From Saprospiraceae bacterium (GTDB lineage: Bacteria; Bacteroidota; Bacteroidia; Chitinophagales; Saprospiraceae), in NCBI GenBank assembly GCA_019634045.1, contig JAHQWA010000632.1, positions 1 through 49,826 of the forward strand: a stretch of DNA of 49,826 bases, in the 5' to 3' direction. The first letter of the stretch is position 1, and each line of letters opens with the position of its first letter. The translations under genes were made by a program, and so were the position numbers. Shown here piece by piece: positions 32,187 through 41,059 of this stretch. The notes under the pieces are model-generated. The model did not search any database. It was not told the origin of the DNA and saw nothing but the letters and a program-made list of their open reading frames with translations.

Positions 32187-33689
32187 CTAATTAGTTGCAG
32201 TAGAGGAATCAATCAATTGTAAAATATGCTCCACCTCCAAGTCTCTTCCCTGCACCAATGCTTCAATGGTGGGTGCTATGTAGATATCGGGCTCAATGCC
32301 CGCATTGGGCTTTGGCGAAGTAGGGTAATAGCCAATCAGTGGAATATCTACTTCGACCTTGGAATGGGGGAGGGTAAGATAAACAATTTGCCCACCTGTG
32401 ATGCCTTGTTGATTCCCTCCACTCGTTTGTCCTACAATGGTGGCCAATCCATTTGCCTTCAGATAATGGGTCAGGAAAAAGGTGCCAGAACTATTGGAAG
32501 CATCTGCGATTAGGTATACTTTACCTGGGTAGGCTTTTGATTTTGGAGACATTTTTTGATCGATCAATCCCCCTTTCTTAAAAGTATAGAATCCCTCTTC
32601 GAGTGGTTTTGTTTTGTTGGATACGTCGAGATAGTCCTTGCTCCAAGAGCCAAGGTACGGCCGCAAATGCTCGGGTACTCTATTGTTTCGTAGGGTTTGC
32701 TGATATGGACCACGTCTACTTTCTTTAAAGGTTAAGTATTTATACAACTCCTCTTGTACAGCGCTATCGCCACCCCCATTTCCACGGATATCCAAAATTA
32801 GATTCGCGATGCCTTGTTCCTTCAAGGTTTGAAAGGCGTTCTTTAGGAAGGCGCGCCATTTTAAGGTCATCCTCCAAGTAACAAAAGTTCCGATAGTTAA
32901 CTTGGCTACTTTCGGGCTAAGTACTTCAAATTTCCAATAGTCATCGTAGGATTCGATTTGTTTCCCATAGCGCTCCTGTAGCCGGTCAAAGCGCTCCTGC
33001 CGGGTGATGAGTTGGACTGTAGCCGTTTTTTCTGCCTCCGAGCCGTAGGCCTTTAGTTGTAACTCAATACTATTATCTAGTTCAAAGGCTAAAGGGAAAT
33101 AGATGTCAAAGGCTTCGTAATTATTACTCCCAAATACCTGCATACGGAAAAGTCGTTGTCCATCATTGGCTCCATCGCTCTTCATATAGGGATAAAGGCT
33201 TTCCATGATGGATGCTCCTGAGTGACCATTGATGCTGACAATCTCATCACCCGCGGCTAGTTCTTTTTGCTCGGAGAGATTTTGATAAAGGATCATTTTG
33301 CCATTCAGAATGCGGAAGGTAAAGGGGACCTTATCAGCTTTGTCTTTGAATACGGCTTGCAGTGCTGGGCCTTGGTTCCAGAAATTACCGTAAGTATGTC
33401 CGCATTGTACCTTGGCTGCAAATTGGGAGATATGAGCATAGGCGGTTTCCAGGTCCTGATCTTCGCTTAATTGTTCTTTTAGCCAGTTGAAATGGCTTTC
33501 CATCTGCTCGGGCGTATTGTACTTATGTAGCGCTGGATGTAGTTCGGTGAGGGCTTCCTTTAAGATCTTCCAGTCTTTTTGTAGTTCTCCAGCCGATATG
33601 GGTGTCTGACCTGAGGTAGCAGTGAAAATAGTTAGACAAAACAGTAGGGTGGCAACTCCACGTGATAATTGAAGGTGTGTTAGAATCAT
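32187..33689 (-). CDS. S41-family peptidase (C-terminal processing peptidase-like)
   Basis: 500 residues with a signal peptide (ATSGQ cleavage likely). An N-terminal helical region (about 30-110) and a PDZ-like segment (LAAGDEIVSINGHSG, near 145-160) precede the S41 core: LILDIRGNGGGDS (about 298-310) and IADASNSSGTFFLTHYL, where the nucleophile Ser is expected, then GQTSGGNQQG. The usual S41 catalytic Lys is not at a recognisable position, so proteolytic activity is likely but not certain. It is followed by neither a transporter nor a partner gene. Role unknown. Confidence 0.87.
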   Translation of the reverse strand: MILTHLQLSRGVATLLFCLTIFTATSGQTPISAGELQKDWKILKEALTELHPALHKYNTPEQMESHFNWLKEQLSEDQDLETAYAHISQFAAKVQCGHTYGNFWNQGPALQAVFKDKADKVPFTFRILNGKMILYQNLSEQKELAAGDEIVSINGHSGASIMESLYPYMKSDGANDGQRLFRMQVFGSNNYEAFDIYFPLAFELDNSIELQLKAYGSEAEKTATVQLITRQERFDRLQERYGKQIESYDDYWKFEVLSPKVAKLTIGTFVTWRMTLKWRAFLKNAFQTLKEQGIANLILDIRGNGGGDSAVQEELYKYLTFKESRRGPYQQTLRNNRVPEHLRPYLGSWSKDYLDVSNKTKPLEEGFYTFKKGGLIDQKMSPKSKAYPGKVYLIADASNSSGTFFLTHYLKANGLATIVGQTSGGNQQGITGGQIVYLTLPHSKVEVDIPLIGYYPTSPKPNAGIEPDIYIAPTIEALVQGRDLEVEHILQLIDSSTATN

Positions 33690-33769
33690 GAAAATTCAAA
33701 TAGATTTAGAAAAGATGTTTATGATACTGAAATGGAATAGAGTTTGGGTTTGTTGAATGAGAGGCTACT

Positions 33770-34648
33770 TTATTCAAACAATTGGACCAATTTATTTTCG
33801 TCCTTGGCTTCAATCGTAGCTACTAGCGTTTGCTGGCCATTTTTTACACGAAAGACTTCAGAGCCAATAGTCCAACGTTCGGATTTGGTTTGTCCAGGTA
33901 AGAGTGCGAAGCCGTAGCTGAAAGACGTGCCATCGCGTTTCGGCCCTTTGACAACGAAGCTTTTGCGCCACCAAGAATTGTTCCTAATCTTGAGGTTGAT
34001 ATAGCGTGTGTTTTTTTCTATCGGATTGCTAGCTTTGGCTAAGACGGCCTCCGCATCACCCCGCAGGACGGAAGGCCTGCCCAGGATTTTTAATTGACCT
34101 TTTTGGTCAATGGAAGTGGTCAAGGTATCTTTTACGTTGATGAAAACCGTACCCCAACTTCGGATGCTTATTTCCGCGTGTTTCGCTTCGAAATCAATGG
34201 CTTCGATTTTTGCACTTTTATTGTTGATCATCAAGTGATCAATCTGGCCTTGTAGGTCGATGGTACCGATGTTGGCAGTCAATTGGAAAGTAGCCTGATC
34301 CATATCCAGTAAGGTGGTCTTAGAGTGCGCATCATTGGTGAGTTGGCGCAGGGCTGAGGCACCAATGACTACTCTAAGGTTGCTACTAGGTTGAATCCAT
34401 TCTTTCTGTTGAAGATTCATGTAGCCTTGGCTAACACTGAAGTCGATTTGATCGATGAGATTCTCATCAGTGGTAATCGTTACTAGATCTTCACCTTTTA
34501 GGTCAACCAGGATACGCGCATTGAGATTAATTTCCAGATGCTGTACTTGGTCAATCGAGAAGGATTTAGTGACAATGTTTCCATTACCGTTGATTTGTGC
34601 CTGTAATTGGAAACTTAATAGCAGTAAAAAAAATAGTACGTTCTTCAT
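33770..34648 (-). CDS. GIN-domain (DUF2807-like) exported protein
   Basis: 292 residues with a signal peptide (LLSFQLQAQ). Its start (GNGNIVTKSFSI, then VQHLEINLNARILV) and its repeated beta-helix-like strands (about 25-200) fit the putative auto-transporter adhesin head GIN family, exported and possibly surface-located. The last ~85 residues (NSWWRKSFVVKGPKRDG, GFALLPGQTKSERW) form a separate beta-sandwich seen in some of these proteins. Function unknown. It follows the dioxygenase gene on the same strand after a terminator-like hairpin, so it probably has its own promoter. Confidence 0.82.
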   Translation of the reverse strand: MKNVLFFLLLLSFQLQAQINGNGNIVTKSFSIDQVQHLEINLNARILVDLKGEDLVTITTDENLIDQIDFSVSQGYMNLQQKEWIQPSSNLRVVIGASALRQLTNDAHSKTTLLDMDQATFQLTANIGTIDLQGQIDHLMINNKSAKIEAIDFEAKHAEISIRSWGTVFINVKDTLTTSIDQKGQLKILGRPSVLRGDAEAVLAKASNPIEKNTRYINLKIRNNSWWRKSFVVKGPKRDGTSFSYGFALLPGQTKSERWTIGSEVFRVKNGQQTLVATIEAKDENKLVQLFE

Positions 34649-34721
34649 GATGGCGGTTTCGATTTAGCTTAGAACAAAGTTCTTGAAGAAACACGCCAGA
34701 TGCGCTGCAATAGATGGTAAA

Positions 34722-34746
34722 ACGTCTCAAATCACATCTGAGACGT
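34722..34746 (-). terminator. Terminator-like hairpin after the dioxygenase gene
   Basis: On the minus strand ACGTCTCA (34746-34739) pairs with TGAGACGT (34729-34722) and runs into TTTTACC. It starts 11 bp past the dioxygenase stop. The T-run is short. The same bases form a direct repeat ACGTCTCAAAT (34722-34732 and 34743-34753), 21 bp apart, so a protein-binding site for the GIN gene promoter is an alternative. Confidence 0.5.
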
Positions 34747-34756
34747 CTCAAATTAT

Positions 34757-35764
34757 CTATAATACTTTCTTTTCCAGATCGGGGAATACCTTAGAAACTT
34801 TGCCCAGAAGGTAGTCTCCATAGGTACCCTCAAAGCTGTGAACACTGGTTCCATCCCAGCGTTCCGCCGAATCATCGATGGGGAAGGGGACCTGACTGAG
34901 GTCAATAGGTTTGATCTCTGCCTTGAAATTGGGGTCGAAGAAGAAGGGAAAGGACAATCTGTCTTTTTTTGAGCTGTTCAATACGCGATGCGGCGTGGAT
35001 TTATATAATCCTTTAGTGAGCCGGTCCAGCATATCGCCGATATTGCATACAAAAGAGTTCGGCAGAGGGGGCGCTTCGATCCATTCGGATTGTGATTTGA
35101 CCTGAAGTCCGCCTGCGTCGTCTTGCTTTAGAATCGTCAATACACCGTAATCAGTATGTTCTCCTACTCCCCAAAGTGCTTGTTCTTTGGCGTGAGTGGG
35201 TGGATCGGGGTAGTTAAAGATGCGGAAAAGCGTCAAGGGCTCACCGGTATAGTTTTTAGCAAAGAAGTCTGCTGCCAATCCGAGACTCAAGGCGATGCCT
35301 TGCATAAGAGTGTGACCAAGGTTGGTTAGTTGGTCCATGTACTCCAAAACTGTTTGCCGAAATTCGGGCATAGTCGGAGGGAATAAGTTGGGGCCATGGA
35401 GTGGGAGTCCCGCTTTCACCCGCGGATCTTCCTCTTTGAGTTCTATCCCAAAGTAGAGACCTTCTTTTATGTCCGGTTTGCCAGAAGTCAGTTCGCCACC
35501 AACAGGGAAGTAGCCTCGCCATGCCTTGCCTGCCATGGACATAGGGATTTGGTTTTTAACCCCAATATCTTGGGCAAAAAAAGCTTTGCTTTGCGCTTCA
35601 AGGCGAGCTTGCAGTTCTTCACTCACACCATGTCCAATGATGTAAAAGAAGCCATAGGTCCGGCAGGCTTGCCCAATTGCATCGGCAACGGACTGCTGAT
35701 CGCCGGCAGCATCTACTAAAGGAGAGATATCTATAATGGGTACGCGGTTGGCGGGCTGTTGCAT
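34757..35764 (-). CDS. Isopenicillin-N-synthase-like 2-oxoglutarate/Fe(II) oxygenase
   Basis: 335 residues of the DIOX_N plus 2OG-FeII_Oxy architecture. The N-terminal substrate-side domain opens VPIIDISPLVD and contains YGFFYIIGHGV (38-47). Iron ligands are H203 and D205 (GEHTDYGVLTI) and H259 (TPHRVLN); the 2-oxoglutarate-binding R269-x-S271 follows in RLSFPFF. All active-site residues are present, so it should be active. Substrates in this family range from flavonoids to small acids and cannot be inferred. Divergent from the esterase gene (65-bp gap). Cytosolic. Confidence 0.94.
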   Translation of the reverse strand: MQQPANRVPIIDISPLVDAAGDQQSVADAIGQACRTYGFFYIIGHGVSEELQARLEAQSKAFFAQDIGVKNQIPMSMAGKAWRGYFPVGGELTSGKPDIKEGLYFGIELKEEDPRVKAGLPLHGPNLFPPTMPEFRQTVLEYMDQLTNLGHTLMQGIALSLGLAADFFAKNYTGEPLTLFRIFNYPDPPTHAKEQALWGVGEHTDYGVLTILKQDDAGGLQVKSQSEWIEAPPLPNSFVCNIGDMLDRLTKGLYKSTPHRVLNSSKKDRLSFPFFFDPNFKAEIKPIDLSQVPFPIDDSAERWDGTSVHSFEGTYGDYLLGKVSKVFPDLEKKVL

Positions 35765-35829
35765 GTTTCAATCAATTCTTGTGGATAAACTTATTAAAAA
35801 TAGTTTAATTACAGCAAAAACGTAGAACC

Positions 35830-37548
35830 ATGCAAGCTCCCTTTACCCATCTGTTGAAAAAAGTGCTTCCCATCTTTTTCTTATTAGCAGCCATCTTCTT
35901 TTTGAATAGTCCACTAGCCTACGGACAAGCCGCCAAGTCGAATATTCCCAGCGGTGAAATTAAAGGCCCTTTCTCGTGGACAAGTAATATCTATCCCGGG
36001 ACGGAACGCAACTACTGGATCTATGTACCACAGCAATATGATCCCAATAAAGCAGCTTGTAGCATGGTGGTACAGGACGGCCTAGGCCGGGCCAAGGGAT
36101 GGCGATTGCCGCAGGTACTGGACTCCCTCATTGCAGCGAAAACCATTCCTGTAGTCATTGGCATTTTTGTGGATCATGGGAAAGTTGCGCCTGAGGGTTT
36201 AGGGCAACACCCTCGCTACAATAGAAGCTTTGAGTACGATGGCTTAGGAGATCGATATGCGCGATTCTTGCTGGAAGAGTTACTTCCCGAAGTAGGCAAA
36301 ACCTACAATCTAAGCACCGACCCCAATGATCGGAGTATTGCAGGGGCGAGCTCAGGTGGGATTTGTGCCTTCAATGCCGCCTGGGAAAGACCGGATGCCT
36401 TTAGTCGAGTGTTGAGTACTATCGGGACATATGTAGGGTTACGAGGGGGTGATGAATTCCATAGTTTGGTACGGAAGAGTGAACCTAAGCCGATTCGTGT
36501 TTTTTTAGAAGATGGCAATACAGATCTGAATATCTATGCTGGCGATTGGTGGATGGCTAATCAAACCATGTTACGTGCCTTGACTTGGGCGGGATATGAG
36601 GTACAGCACAAATGGGGAACAGAAGGCCACAATAGCAATGGGGCAAGGAAGATCATGGGCGAGGCACTAAGTTGGCTTTGGCAAGATTACCCAAGCCGGG
36701 TGGATATACATTGGGATCAATATCAAGGATTGAAACTGATGGATGCGGAAAGTAAGTGGAAGCCCTTGGGACAAGGGGCGCATCAAATAGCGGTTAATCG
36801 AGATGGGGAAGTGTTCTTTACAGATAAAAGCCAAGGCAGGCTTTATCAATTGGAATCTTCTACGTCTCCACGGTTGGTCAAAGCGTTTTCATTCCGCCTT
36901 GGGGCGATGGCTTTTGACAGGGCGGGCCGGCTTTTTTTGGCTAATCTCGATCGAAAGCAAATTGTGCGGCTTGATCAAAATGGTAAGTTGAAGAAGGTGC
37001 TTAAGAAAGTTGAAGCTGCTGATCTGCTGGCGACCGAAAAGGGGCTGTATTTTACGGAAACGAACCATAAACGCATCGGCTTTTACGCCTTTGCGGATCA
37101 ATCTCTTCAGTACTTTCCTATAGATAAAAAACCGCTTGGGCTGAGCCTATCCGCTGATCAGACTTTTCTTAAAGTGACGATGGAAGATGATGTCCTCGGA
37201 CATTCCTTCAGGTTAGGGCAGAAGGGGCAGCTGGAATTTGGTCAATCCTATGTGCATTACCATATCCCGTACGGAGAAATGGGACCTGGAGCGGCAGGGA
37301 TTGCAGTGGATAGCGACAATCAAACTTACACAGCCACTAAAATGGGGATTCAAGTAGCAGACCAATTGGGAAGGATCAATTTTATTTTTACGCAAGCTGG
37401 GAACCGAACTTCGCAAGTCGCTTTTGGAGGTCCTGCCCTGGATCAATTGTATACGATTTGTGATGGGCAATTGTTGGTTCGGTCTTTGATCGTCAAAGGC
37501 GCCTTGCCATTTCTAGCTCCCATTCAGCCACCAAAACCTGGCTTGTAG
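35830..37548 (+). CDS. Secreted esterase with C-terminal SMP-30-like propeller
   Basis: 572 residues with a signal peptide (to about 35, LAYGQA). Residues about 50-290 are an alpha/beta-hydrolase of the enterochelin-esterase/feruloyl-esterase kind: RNYWIYVPQQYDP, the nucleophile elbow GASSGG, and a C-terminal EGHNSNG with the probable catalytic His. Residues about 305-565 form an SMP-30/gluconolactonase-like beta-propeller (REGEVFFTDKSQGRLYQL-like blade, DRAGRLFLANLDRKQIVRLD, AVDSDNQTYTATKMGIQV in separate blades). The fusion suggests a carbohydrate-ester or lactone substrate handled in the periplasm or outside (inference). Monocistronic and convergent with a DUF1801 gene. Confidence 0.87.
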   Translation: MQAPFTHLLKKVLPIFFLLAAIFFLNSPLAYGQAAKSNIPSGEIKGPFSWTSNIYPGTERNYWIYVPQQYDPNKAACSMVVQDGLGRAKGWRLPQVLDSLIAAKTIPVVIGIFVDHGKVAPEGLGQHPRYNRSFEYDGLGDRYARFLLEELLPEVGKTYNLSTDPNDRSIAGASSGGICAFNAAWERPDAFSRVLSTIGTYVGLRGGDEFHSLVRKSEPKPIRVFLEDGNTDLNIYAGDWWMANQTMLRALTWAGYEVQHKWGTEGHNSNGARKIMGEALSWLWQDYPSRVDIHWDQYQGLKLMDAESKWKPLGQGAHQIAVNRDGEVFFTDKSQGRLYQLESSTSPRLVKAFSFRLGAMAFDRAGRLFLANLDRKQIVRLDQNGKLKKVLKKVEAADLLATEKGLYFTETNHKRIGFYAFADQSLQYFPIDKKPLGLSLSADQTFLKVTMEDDVLGHSFRLGQKGQLEFGQSYVHYHIPYGEMGPGAAGIAVDSDNQTYTATKMGIQVADQLGRINFIFTQAGNRTSQVAFGGPALDQLYTICDGQLLVRSLIVKGALPFLAPIQPPKPGL

Positions 37549-37561
37549 AGATGCTAAGCCT

Positions 37562-37957
37562 TCACAAAGACCGGTCTAGAGCAATGGCTTCTTGTAGAAG
37601 TTTGACAATGGCTGCTTCGTCAATATCTTCTGGTGATTGGTAGATTCGGTAGAATATCTTCTTGTTGGTGCCATGAATGAGATATTGATCTTCATCGGGT
37701 AAGCGGTATCCCTGCCAAAAGCCCAGCAGCACGCCTTTCTTGATGCCTCCCCGAGGGATGGCAGACGGCCAAACAATACAAATACCTCTATTCCCATAAA
37801 AGAAGGGCACATTGTAAGAAATTTTCTCCTGGCAATAAGCCGGAAGCTGTTCTAAGATAATTTGTCGCAGGATGTCAACCAAGATGCGTTCTTCTTCCGG
37901 TATGACCTCAAAGAGTTGGATAAGAGAACGAATGCGAGGAGATGATCTCGGTTTCAT
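37562..37957 (-). CDS. DUF1801-domain protein
   Basis: 131 residues of the YdhG-like DUF1801 fold. The body has EKISYNVPFFYGNRGICIVWP and GVLLGFWQGYRLPDED with a closing helix (IVKLLQEAIALDRSL). These are small cytosolic proteins of unknown biochemical role with a frataxin/YjbR-like shape. Its start lies 132 bp from the divergent phoD start; a 16-bp palindrome occupies the shared promoter region. The stop is 13 bp from the convergent esterase stop. Confidence 0.88.
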   Translation of the reverse strand: MKPRSSPRIRSLIQLFEVIPEEERILVDILRQIILEQLPAYCQEKISYNVPFFYGNRGICIVWPSAIPRGGIKKGVLLGFWQGYRLPDEDQYLIHGTNKKIFYRIYQSPEDIDEAAIVKLLQEAIALDRSL

Positions 37958-38012
37958 AATGAGGTTGGTATGGATTACTACTTGCAGGAAAGCTACAATT
38001 AAGAATTTCTTT

Positions 38013-38028
38013 ACGCAAGTACTTGCGT
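38013..38028. promoter_or_regulatory. Perfect 16-bp palindrome ACGCAAGTACTTGCGT in divergent promoter region
   Basis: It lies between the DUF1801 (start 37957) and phoD (start 38090) genes. There is no loop, so it is a protein site rather than a hairpin terminator, although TTTTTCC follows. A half-match (TACTTGCAGG, near 37979-37988) precedes it. A TAAACTTTG sequence at about 38037 is a poor -7 match for phoD. Confidence 0.45.
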
Positions 38029-38089
38029 TTTTCCTCTAAACTTTGTGTAGTTTAAAGATAAGCTTCCTTCATCAATAAATCCTACCCTT

Positions 38090-39676
38090 ATGTTGCGAGA
38101 CGACCGCTTAGCCTTCTTACTCAAGCAAAGTCGAGACCGACGAACTTTCCTTCGAAATGGCTTGTATGCCATGTCTGCTTGGCCGTTGTTGGTTGGCCAC
38201 CCTTTATCCCCCCTAATTCGCAAGCGCACTCCTTTTGCTGATTATCCCTTTCAATTAGGCGTAGCCTCCGGGGATCCTTCGTCGGATGGCTTTGTGCTTT
38301 GGACCCGCCTGGCCCCAAAACCCTTGGAGGATGGGGGGATGCCCATGGTAAATATTGCGGTGGATTGGCAAATCTCCAAAGATGAGAAAATGACAAAAGT
38401 GGTGGCTAAAGGGCAAACCATAGCTACCCCAGAACTTGGACATTCCGTCCACGTGGAGGCGAAAGGATTGGAGCCAGATCACTGGTATTTCTACCAATTT
38501 AAAGCAGGAGGAGAACTGAGCCCCGTAGGGCGTACCCGGACCGCGCCTGCCAAGGATGCGATGATGGACAAGTTTCAGTTTGCATTCGCTTCCTGTCAAC
38601 ATTTTGAGTCAGGATATTTCACCGCTTACGAACATATGCTGAAGGAGCCCTTAGATCTCGTAGTGCATCTAGGGGATTACATCTACGAATACGCCGGGAA
38701 AGATAATCGAGTACGCAAACACTTGGGGCCAGAAATCAACAGCGTGGAAGATTATAGAAGAAGGATTTCACAATATAAAATGGATCCGGCCTTGCAAGCC
38801 ATGCACGCCGCTGTTCCATGGATTTTGACTTGGGACGACCATGAGTTTGATAATAATTATGCGGATGCGATCTCAGAGGAGCCTGGGGTTGCCAAGGAGG
38901 CATTCTTGCAACGCCGGGCTAATGCCTACCAAGCGTACTATGAGCATATGCCATTACGAAAGGCTGCTATCCCTCGTGGGCCGGATATGAAACTGTACCG
39001 GCAAGTGCAATTTGGTAGACTGATTGAGTTTGATGTGCTAGATACCCGCCAATATCGAACAGATCAACCTTGTGGAGACAAGAGTGGCCCCTTATGTGAA
39101 GGTGCTTTTGATCCTAAAGCTACGATGATGGGACGAAAGCAGGAGCGCTGGTTGGCCAAACAACTACGTCGGTCAAAAGCAGAATGGAATGTGCTGGCTC
39201 AACAGGTCATGATGGCCAAAATAGATCGAGATGCAGGCGAAGAGAAAAGGTATTCGGTAGATCAATGGCCCGGTTATGAAGTGAGCCGTCGGAAATTGAT
39301 GGAGTTCTTGGCTAAAGATGTAGTATCAAATCCAATTGTATTAACAGGAGATATCCATTCCAATTGGGTCAACGAATTAAAGGTGGATTACGATCGTGCG
39401 GAAGCGCAGACGGTTGCTGCTGAGTTTGTCGGTACCTCGATTACATCTGGAGGAGATGGAATCTTTGCGCCCCAGAACCTGGATGGAATATTGAGCGATA
39501 ACCCTTGTTTGAAATTCCATTCTCGCGAACGAGGATATGTAAAATGCACCGTCACACCGGAAGCCTGGAGAAGTGATTATCAGGCCGTGGAATACGTGAC
39601 GAAGCCAGGAGCACCGCTGATTACCCGGGCTAGCTATATGGTAGAAAATGGACGGAAGGTGATTGAAAAGGCTTGA
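38090..39676 (+). CDS. phoD: PhoD-like alkaline phosphatase/phosphodiesterase
   Basis: 528 residues. A twin-arginine signal is visible (DRRTFLRN near residues 16-23, then a hydrophobic stretch), so folded, metal-loaded export is expected. The metallophosphatase core contains VASGDPSSDGFVLWTRL (about 58-74), FASCQHFESGY, GDYIYEYAG, WDDHEFDNNY and TGDIHSNW: the metal-ligand loops of PhoD. It releases phosphate from phosphoesters in the periplasm or at the surface, binding Ca2+/Fe3+ in known members. No Pho-box was recognised, but the promoter holds a 16-bp palindrome. An MFS gene follows 109 bp later with its own promoter. Confidence 0.94.
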   Translation: MLRDDRLAFLLKQSRDRRTFLRNGLYAMSAWPLLVGHPLSPLIRKRTPFADYPFQLGVASGDPSSDGFVLWTRLAPKPLEDGGMPMVNIAVDWQISKDEKMTKVVAKGQTIATPELGHSVHVEAKGLEPDHWYFYQFKAGGELSPVGRTRTAPAKDAMMDKFQFAFASCQHFESGYFTAYEHMLKEPLDLVVHLGDYIYEYAGKDNRVRKHLGPEINSVEDYRRRISQYKMDPALQAMHAAVPWILTWDDHEFDNNYADAISEEPGVAKEAFLQRRANAYQAYYEHMPLRKAAIPRGPDMKLYRQVQFGRLIEFDVLDTRQYRTDQPCGDKSGPLCEGAFDPKATMMGRKQERWLAKQLRRSKAEWNVLAQQVMMAKIDRDAGEEKRYSVDQWPGYEVSRRKLMEFLAKDVVSNPIVLTGDIHSNWVNELKVDYDRAEAQTVAAEFVGTSITSGGDGIFAPQNLDGILSDNPCLKFHSRERGYVKCTVTPEAWRSDYQAVEYVTKPGAPLITRASYMVENGRKVIEKA

Positions 39677-39715
39677 AATAAAATAGTTATAAATAATGGC
39701 AAGGCCATAGAACTT

Positions 39716-39756
39716 TTTACTATAGTAAAGGCTTATTAAGCAAGGACCTAAGTTTG
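39716..39756 (+). promoter_or_regulatory. MFS-gene promoter with palindrome TTTACTATAGTAAA
   Basis: TAAGTTTG at 39749-39756 is an exact TAnnTTTG -7 element. The -33 position lacks TTG but is occupied by a perfect 14-bp palindrome (39716-39729) centred about 26 bp upstream, where a regulator could act. Transcription would begin near 39763, giving a leader of about 23 bases before the ATG. A short ATGGC/GCCAT hairpin (39696-39708) lies between it and the phoD stop. Confidence 0.5.
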
Positions 39757-39785
39757 GGCCAACTCAAAAGCACCTTACACCCTGT

Positions 39786-41045
39786 ATGCAGAAAAATGAG
39801 CCTTCAAAGCCTTTCACGCCCTATCAAAAGTTGATAGTGGCAGTTATTACTTTTTTGCAGTTTACTATTGTCTTAGACTTCATGGTGCTATCGCCACTCA
39901 GCGCGATACTTCTAGATGAATTGAATATTACCACAACACAGTTTGGCCTAGCGGTTTCAGCGTATGCCTTCAGCGCTGGGATTTCGGGAGTCTTAGTAGC
40001 CGGCTTTGCTGATAAGTTTGATCGGAAACGTCTATTGCTCTTTTTCTACTGTGGTTTCATAATAGGTACCTTCCTTTGCGGTTTTGCGCCGAACTATGAA
40101 TTCTTGCTAATGGCGAGGATCGTGACGGGTTTGTTTGGAGGAGTGATTGGAGCTGTTTCGTTTGCCATCATAACTGATCTTTTTCCACTAGAGAAAAGGG
40201 GGGAGGTCATGGGATATGTGCAAATGGCGTTTGCGGCTAGTCAAGTTCTGGGAATTCCCTTGGGTTTATACATGGCTAATAAGTGGGGTTGGCATTCTCC
40301 CTTTCTACTGATTGCTTCTATAGGCGCTCTAGTATTTATCCTCATTGCTGTCCAAATGCGGCCAGTCAATGCTCATATTACCTTATCTAATAACACCTCG
40401 GCGCTCCTCCATCTATGGAGAACCTTGAGCAAACGCCCCTATTTCAACGCTTTTATGGCGACTACTTTGCTGGCTACTGGTGGATATATGCTCATGCCTT
40501 TTGGGGCAGCTTTTAGTGTAAACAATCTCGGCATTCGTTTGGAGGACTTACCGATGGTATATATGATTACGGGGATCTTTACCTTAGTGAGCGGGCCTTT
40601 GATAGGCCGTTTAAGTGATAGGACAGGAAAGTATAGGGTTTTCTTTTGGGGCTCAATACTTACGATGGTAATGATCCTGATCTATACTAACCTAGGCATA
40701 ACGCCTTTGTGGTTGGTCATCGTCCTTAGTTGTCTGGTATACATTGGCGTGACTTCTCGAATCATATCTAGTTCTGCTTTGATGACGGCTGTTCCTTCAG
40801 CAGATGATCGGGGCGCATTTATGAGTGTATCGAGTTCGATTCAACAATTATCGGGTGGGATTGCAGCGGCAGCAGCGGGGATGATTATTTTCCAGGAGGA
40901 GAGTGGTTATATTCAACATTATCCGACCTTGGGAATCGTGGTTGCGATTACCATGACTTTAACGATACTACTTATGCTATTGGTTAATCGCTATGTGCAA
41001 ACAAGGGAGCGAAAAGAAGAAGCCCCCAAAGTAGTGACACCTTGA
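39786..41045 (+). CDS. MFS transporter, probable drug/metabolite exporter
   Basis: 419 residues with twelve predicted membrane helices. Motif A in the loop between TM2 and TM3 is clear (GVLVAGFADKFDRKRLLLF, about 69-87). It belongs to the drug:H+ antiporter-like DHA1 (AraJ/Bcr-type) group by overall layout, with charged loops such as RLSDRTGKYRVFFWG repeating motif A in the second half. Substrate unknown. It carries a well-formed promoter with an overlapping palindrome. Confidence 0.92.
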   Translation: MQKNEPSKPFTPYQKLIVAVITFLQFTIVLDFMVLSPLSAILLDELNITTTQFGLAVSAYAFSAGISGVLVAGFADKFDRKRLLLFFYCGFIIGTFLCGFAPNYEFLLMARIVTGLFGGVIGAVSFAIITDLFPLEKRGEVMGYVQMAFAASQVLGIPLGLYMANKWGWHSPFLLIASIGALVFILIAVQMRPVNAHITLSNNTSALLHLWRTLSKRPYFNAFMATTLLATGGYMLMPFGAAFSVNNLGIRLEDLPMVYMITGIFTLVSGPLIGRLSDRTGKYRVFFWGSILTMVMILIYTNLGITPLWLVIVLSCLVYIGVTSRIISSSALMTAVPSADDRGAFMSVSSSIQQLSGGIAAAAAGMIIFQEESGYIQHYPTLGIVVAITMTLTILLMLLVNRYVQTRERKEEAPKVVTP

Positions 41046-41059
41046 GGGCTTTGGATATT

